64,000 nt of DNA, from positions 189,430 through 253,429 of the forward strand of contig BOKF01000010.1 in the NCBI GenBank assembly GCA_016860845.1, read 5' to 3'. The stretch is from Chloroflexota bacterium. GTDB lineage: Bacteria > Chloroflexota > Anaerolineae > 4572-78 > J111. Both the position numbers and the translations under genes were made by a program. The notes beneath the pieces were generated by a model, which saw only the letters and a list, made by a program, of their open reading frames with translations, was not told where the DNA came from and ran no database searches. This document shows, piece by piece, positions 60,667 through 64,000 of this stretch (its first letter is position 1; every line of letters begins with the position of its first letter).

Positions 60667-63047
60667 ATGACTCAAGAACACGGGCTAGAATATTAGGCCT
60701 AATAGTATTAGAAGTTCTTTGGCTAATGGGTTTCAGCCAGAGTCTCGACGCCTGGGCAACTCGATTAGACCAAGACACGATGGTACAAACAACCTCATCA
60801 CCAATGCTTACCACACAAGCCCCGATAGATACAAGTCCAGCCAGCCCTATCATTCCACTTAATATTCGATTCTATGCTCACCTTTCCGCTGTAGGTGTAA
60901 CCGAAACCTATAAGATTGATTACACTCAGTTACATGGGGATCACACCCTCTACTTGCCTATTATTTTGCGCCAATTTGATGGCGATGTGGCTGCTGCGAT
61001 GCTCGAACCTGGCGATGCACAGTTGGTCAGGCCCAGCCTACAGCACCCCATCCAGGATGAGGTCTTCTATTTCGTGATGCCGGATCGTTTTAGCAACGGC
61101 TCGACCGGCAACGACACGGGCGGGATCGCCGCTGGCCCGACCGTCAACGGCTTTCTTCCGAGCGACAAGGGTTACTACCACGGCGGCGACATCACCGGCC
61201 TGCACGCCAAGCTCGACTACCTGCAAGGGCTAGGCGTCAGCGCCATTTGGATGACCCCGATCTTCAGGAACCGGCCCGTCCAGGGCGACGGCACGATCGC
61301 CGGCTCTTCAGCCGGGTACCATGGCTACTGGATCACTGACTTCACCCAAGTGGACCCGCACCTGGGCGAAAACGAAGAGCTACGCGATCTGATCGCCGAC
61401 GCACATCGCCGCGGCATGAAAATCTTCTTCGACATTATCACCAACCACACGGCCGATGTGATTGGCTACGAGGGCGGCCAGTATGCCTACCGTGACAAGG
61501 ACGATTATCCCTATAAGGACGCGAATGGCAACATCTTCGATGATACCGACTACGCCGGCGCCAATACCTTCCCTCCGCTCGATCCCAACGTCAGCTTCCC
61601 ATATAAGCCAATATTCCATATCCCCGCGGACACGACAGCCAAGAAACCCGATTGGCTGAACAACCCAATCTATTACCATAACCGCGGCGACTCGACCTTC
61701 AGCGGTGAGAGTTCGCTCTACGGTGATTTCTTTGGCTTAGACGACCTGTTCACCGAGCAGCCGGGGGTCGTTGACGGTATGACCGAGATCTATCAGACCT
61801 GGATTAATGATTTTGGCATTGATGGCTTCCGAATCGACACGGTCAAGCACGTCAACCTCCAGTTTTGGCAAAAGTTTGGTCCTGCGATCCTGGACTACGC
61901 CAGGGCCAACGGAAAACCGGACTTCTTTATGTACGGCGAAGTCTTCGACCGTGACCCGGCCTTTGTGAGCCAGTACACCACCAAAGGCCAACTGCAGGCA
62001 ACCCTCGACTTCGGCTTCCAGAGGAGCGCCAGATTATTTGCCGCAAGCGGTGGAGCGACATACGATCTGCGCGATTTCTTCGCCAACGACGATTACTACA
62101 CCGATGCCGACAGCAATGCCTATAGCCTGCCGACATCCCTGGGCAACCACGACATGGGCCGCTTCGGTTACTTCCTGCAGCAGGACAACAGCGGCGCGTC
62201 CGACGCCGAATTGCTGGCACGTGACAAGCTTGGCCACGCGCTGATGTTCTTTGCTCGCGGCGTGCCGGTTGTCTATTACGGCGACGAGCAGGGCTTCACC
62301 GGTGATGGCGGCGACAAGGACGCGCGCCAGGATATGTTCGCCAGCCAGGTTGCCACCTACAACGACGACGATCTGATCGGCACCGACTCGACTACCGCGG
62401 TGGACAACTACAACCCCAACCACCCGTTGTACCAGGCGCTCAAAATCTTCTACGAGATCCGCCAAGCCAATAAGGCGCTGCGTCGCGGCGCGCAAATCCA
62501 CCGCTACGGTGTCAACCGGCCAGGGATATATGCCTTTTCGCGCATTGACCGCGACGAGAAGATCGAATATATCATCACGCTCAACAACGCAAATGCGCCC
62601 CGGACCGTGATCTTCAAAACCTACCTGGCGAATACTAATTACACCGCAGTGTATGCGCCTGGCGGCGCGGCCAGCCTGACAACTGACGTGCACTCGCAGA
62701 TCACCGTCAGCGTCCCGGCGCTGGATTTTGTGATCTACAAGGCTACCAGAGCACTGCCCACCAGTGCCGCTGCACCCTCGATCAGCATGCGCCCCCCGAA
62801 GGCAGGCAAAGACCTGCGCTTCGAGGTCGGCGCGCAACTCGGCAGCGATCAGTTTGCCGAGGTTATCTTCGCGGTTAAGGTTGGTACCGGCAAGTATAAG
62901 GTTATCGGCACCGATAACAATGCACCCTACCGGGTATTCTACGACGCCAGCGCACTATCGAAAGGCACGCCACTTACCTTCAAGGCCATCGTCAACGACC
63001 TCTTTGGTCATCTGCATTCAGTTACGGCTACTGCTACCGTGCATTGA
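60663..63047 (+). CDS. Secreted GH13 alpha-amylase family glycoside hydrolase
   Basis: 794 aa. Signal peptide (IVLEVLWLMGFSQSLDAWA), a linker with the motif LYLPIILRQ, then the GH13 barrel from about residue 125 (DEVFYFVMPDRFSNG; region I FDIITNHTAD). Region II FRIDTVKH has the nucleophile Asp392, region III MYGEVFDR the acid/base Glu426, region IV LGNHDMGR the third acid Asp497: all present. A C-terminal beta domain (VIFKTYLANTNYTAVYAPGG) and an Ig-like domain (about 700-794) follow. It should cleave alpha-1,4 glucans outside the cell. DPN-rich Ca sites (DKDDYPYKDANG) are visible. Confidence 0.92.
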   Translation: MNDSRTRARILGLIVLEVLWLMGFSQSLDAWATRLDQDTMVQTTSSPMLTTQAPIDTSPASPIIPLNIRFYAHLSAVGVTETYKIDYTQLHGDHTLYLPIILRQFDGDVAAAMLEPGDAQLVRPSLQHPIQDEVFYFVMPDRFSNGSTGNDTGGIAAGPTVNGFLPSDKGYYHGGDITGLHAKLDYLQGLGVSAIWMTPIFRNRPVQGDGTIAGSSAGYHGYWITDFTQVDPHLGENEELRDLIADAHRRGMKIFFDIITNHTADVIGYEGGQYAYRDKDDYPYKDANGNIFDDTDYAGANTFPPLDPNVSFPYKPIFHIPADTTAKKPDWLNNPIYYHNRGDSTFSGESSLYGDFFGLDDLFTEQPGVVDGMTEIYQTWINDFGIDGFRIDTVKHVNLQFWQKFGPAILDYARANGKPDFFMYGEVFDRDPAFVSQYTTKGQLQATLDFGFQRSARLFAASGGATYDLRDFFANDDYYTDADSNAYSLPTSLGNHDMGRFGYFLQQDNSGASDAELLARDKLGHALMFFARGVPVVYYGDEQGFTGDGGDKDARQDMFASQVATYNDDDLIGTDSTTAVDNYNPNHPLYQALKIFYEIRQANKALRRGAQIHRYGVNRPGIYAFSRIDRDEKIEYIITLNNANAPRTVIFKTYLANTNYTAVYAPGGAASLTTDVHSQITVSVPALDFVIYKATRALPTSAAAPSISMRPPKAGKDLRFEVGAQLGSDQFAEVIFAVKVGTGKYKVIGTDNNAPYRVFYDASALSKGTPLTFKAIVNDLFGHLHSVTATATVH

Positions 63048-63272
63048 CCGGTCATGTCCGCCGCTGGTATACGTTTTTAGCGTCTTAGAGGTGGTTGCAA
63101 TGAGCGAAAGCGAATGGGTGATGGGCAGTCCTACCTAAGTGTATGAGGTGGAGATAATTCGGATGCCGTCCGCTGAATGTGCTATTCTATCTAAGATAAG
63201 TTGGGCGGCTGGACAGTATCAGAGCAACTGGCAATATTAAGTAGGGCTAACAATTAGGAACAGGAGGCAAAT

Positions 63273-63893
63273 ATGAAGAAACTATTCATATCCCTTTGTA
63301 TATTGGTTGTGGTAGCGATTGGCGACATTCGTTTAACTTTAGGGCAGCCAAACGATCCAGCATCCTATCTGTCAAATGCTTCATCTATGAATCGGCCAGC
63401 CGCACTGCGCTGGGGGGATTTCAAGGCCGATCACTGTACCGGGATCGGCTCTCGTCAGTATTCGGCAATTCTCTGGGATATACCATGGGGGCGATCGTGG
63501 GAGGCTGCGTGTGCCAGTATGCCAGCCGATATAAATGGCCATCATTTTGATAGCCCTACCCGATGCGTCAACACAGGAACGAATATGTGGGGTGAGTTTG
63601 ATGTTCCTGACAGCTCTTGCTGGCCAAACTGGGGGGATTTCAAGGCCGATCACTGTACCGGGATCGGCTCTCGTCAGTATTCCTCAGTTCTCTGGAATAT
63701 ACCGGAGGGTTTATCTTGGGAGTCTACGTGTGCAAATATGCCAGCTGACATAAATGGTCAGCATTTTGATAAACCTTCCCGATGCGTTAATACAGGAACG
63801 AACATATGGGGTGAGTTTGATGTTAATGACGGCTCATGTCCTCATTGGGGTGATTTTAAGAAAGATCAGTGTACTATACTAAAAATAGAATGA
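63273..63893 (+). CDS. Secreted Cys-rich protein of 2.3 tandem repeats
   Basis: 206 aa; signal peptide MKKLFISLCILVVVAIGDIR at the start and AGGAGG before the ATG. Two full units of 73 residues (WGDFKADHCTGIGSRQYS...RSWEAACASMPADINGHHFD...RCVNTGTN-WGEFDV...SC), each with four Cys, then a third cut after the first Cys (HWGDFKKDQCTILKIE). The even Cys number suggests two disulfides per unit. No family recognised. 63048-63272 holds no gene. Confidence 0.75.
   Translation: MKKLFISLCILVVVAIGDIRLTLGQPNDPASYLSNASSMNRPAALRWGDFKADHCTGIGSRQYSAILWDIPWGRSWEAACASMPADINGHHFDSPTRCVNTGTNMWGEFDVPDSSCWPNWGDFKADHCTGIGSRQYSSVLWNIPEGLSWESTCANMPADINGQHFDKPSRCVNTGTNIWGEFDVNDGSCPHWGDFKKDQCTILKIE
63411..63682 (+). 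repeat. 53-bp exact direct repeat inside the Cys-rich gene
   Basis: The same 53 bases stand at 63411-63463 and 63630-63682, 219 bp (73 codons) apart, encoding WGDFKADHCTGIGSRQY in both units. The exact identity points to recent duplication or gene conversion. Confidence 0.8.
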
Positions 63894-63963
63894 GAACATA
63901 ACTTTCAAGAAAAAGCCTGGGCCGGTACAATAGCACCACAAATCGTCAGCAAGGAGTAGAGCA

Positions 63964-64000
63964 ATGGTCCGCCCAGACTTTGAGAAATGGAACCAAAAGG
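63964..64000 (+). CDS. Start of a gene cut by the window end
   Basis: ATG with AAGGAG at good spacing, then MVRPDFEKWNQK to the window edge. Too short to identify. Confidence 0.5.
   Translation, partial: MVRPDFEKWNQK

Overview
The window looks like a chromosomal segment of a GC-moderate bacterium, most plausibly a Chloroflexota (Anaerolineae/Caldilinea-like) member. This is inferred from the style of the proteins: giant ATPase-TPR-BTAD regulators, FG-GAP secreted proteins carrying a short YLP-ILR motif, and PaaK-type CoA ligases. No rRNA or marker gene is present to prove it. No tRNA, rRNA or CRISPR array was recognised.

Region 1 (1-22.3 kb) is an aromatic-degradation island. A truncated MalT/BTAD regulator and a PaaX-type regulator face a long minus-strand set: two phenylphosphate-synthase PpsA-like proteins, one PpsB-like ATP-grasp protein, a NagD-type HAD phosphatase translationally coupled to a UbiD decarboxylase/carboxylase, an IclR regulator, UbiX flavin prenyltransferase, a Nudix hydrolase and a histidine phosphatase. 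Divergent from them is a plus-strand operon: three subunits of a 4-hydroxybenzoyl-CoA reductase (HcrCAB, including the extra Fe-S loop in HcrB), a PaaK-like CoA ligase and an acyl-CoA dehydrogenase. Together they suggest phenol -> phenylphosphate -> 4-hydroxybenzoate -> 4-hydroxybenzoyl-CoA -> benzoyl-CoA. Three promoters here have the same architecture (TTGACA-N17-TATAAT/TATATT followed by AGAAC-N3-GTTCT), pointing to one IclR-controlled regulon. An intact 1,430-bp DDE insertion sequence with an 8-bp target duplication sits exactly between the two divergent promoters.

Region 2 (22.4-26.9 kb) holds a NarX/NarL-like two-component pair, a small dimeric alpha/beta-barrel protein, and a secreted FG-GAP repeat protein broken near its 3' end.

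Region 3 (27-50 kb) is a complete Tc (ABC) toxin locus: a fused TcB-TcC protein (2,409 aa, SpvB + RHS, AT-richer variable tail) and a 3,795-aa TcA protein with two inserted blocks of FG-GAP/VCBS-type repeats. Between them lie a large palindrome, a group II intron with an intact maturase, and a small membrane protein. A methyltransferase follows.

Region 4 (50-64 kb) is accessory. It has an AfsR/BTAD-like regulator, a FAD-linked oxidase, TusA, and a DsrE-like gene with an in-frame UGA exactly at the first Cys of its CxxC motif, followed by a SECIS-like hairpin: a candidate selenoprotein. Then come a second copy of the small barrel protein with its flanks, a secreted protein, relics of another barrel protein, a membrane pentapeptide-repeat protein, a rubredoxin-like/DinB fusion, a membrane protein, a secreted GH13 alpha-amylase, a secreted Cys-rich repeat protein, and the first codons of a gene cut by the window end.

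The strongest candidates for something undescribed are the TusA + UGA-containing DsrE pair (55.6-56.3 kb), the Tc toxin with FG-GAP inserts, and the shared-operator aromatic regulon.
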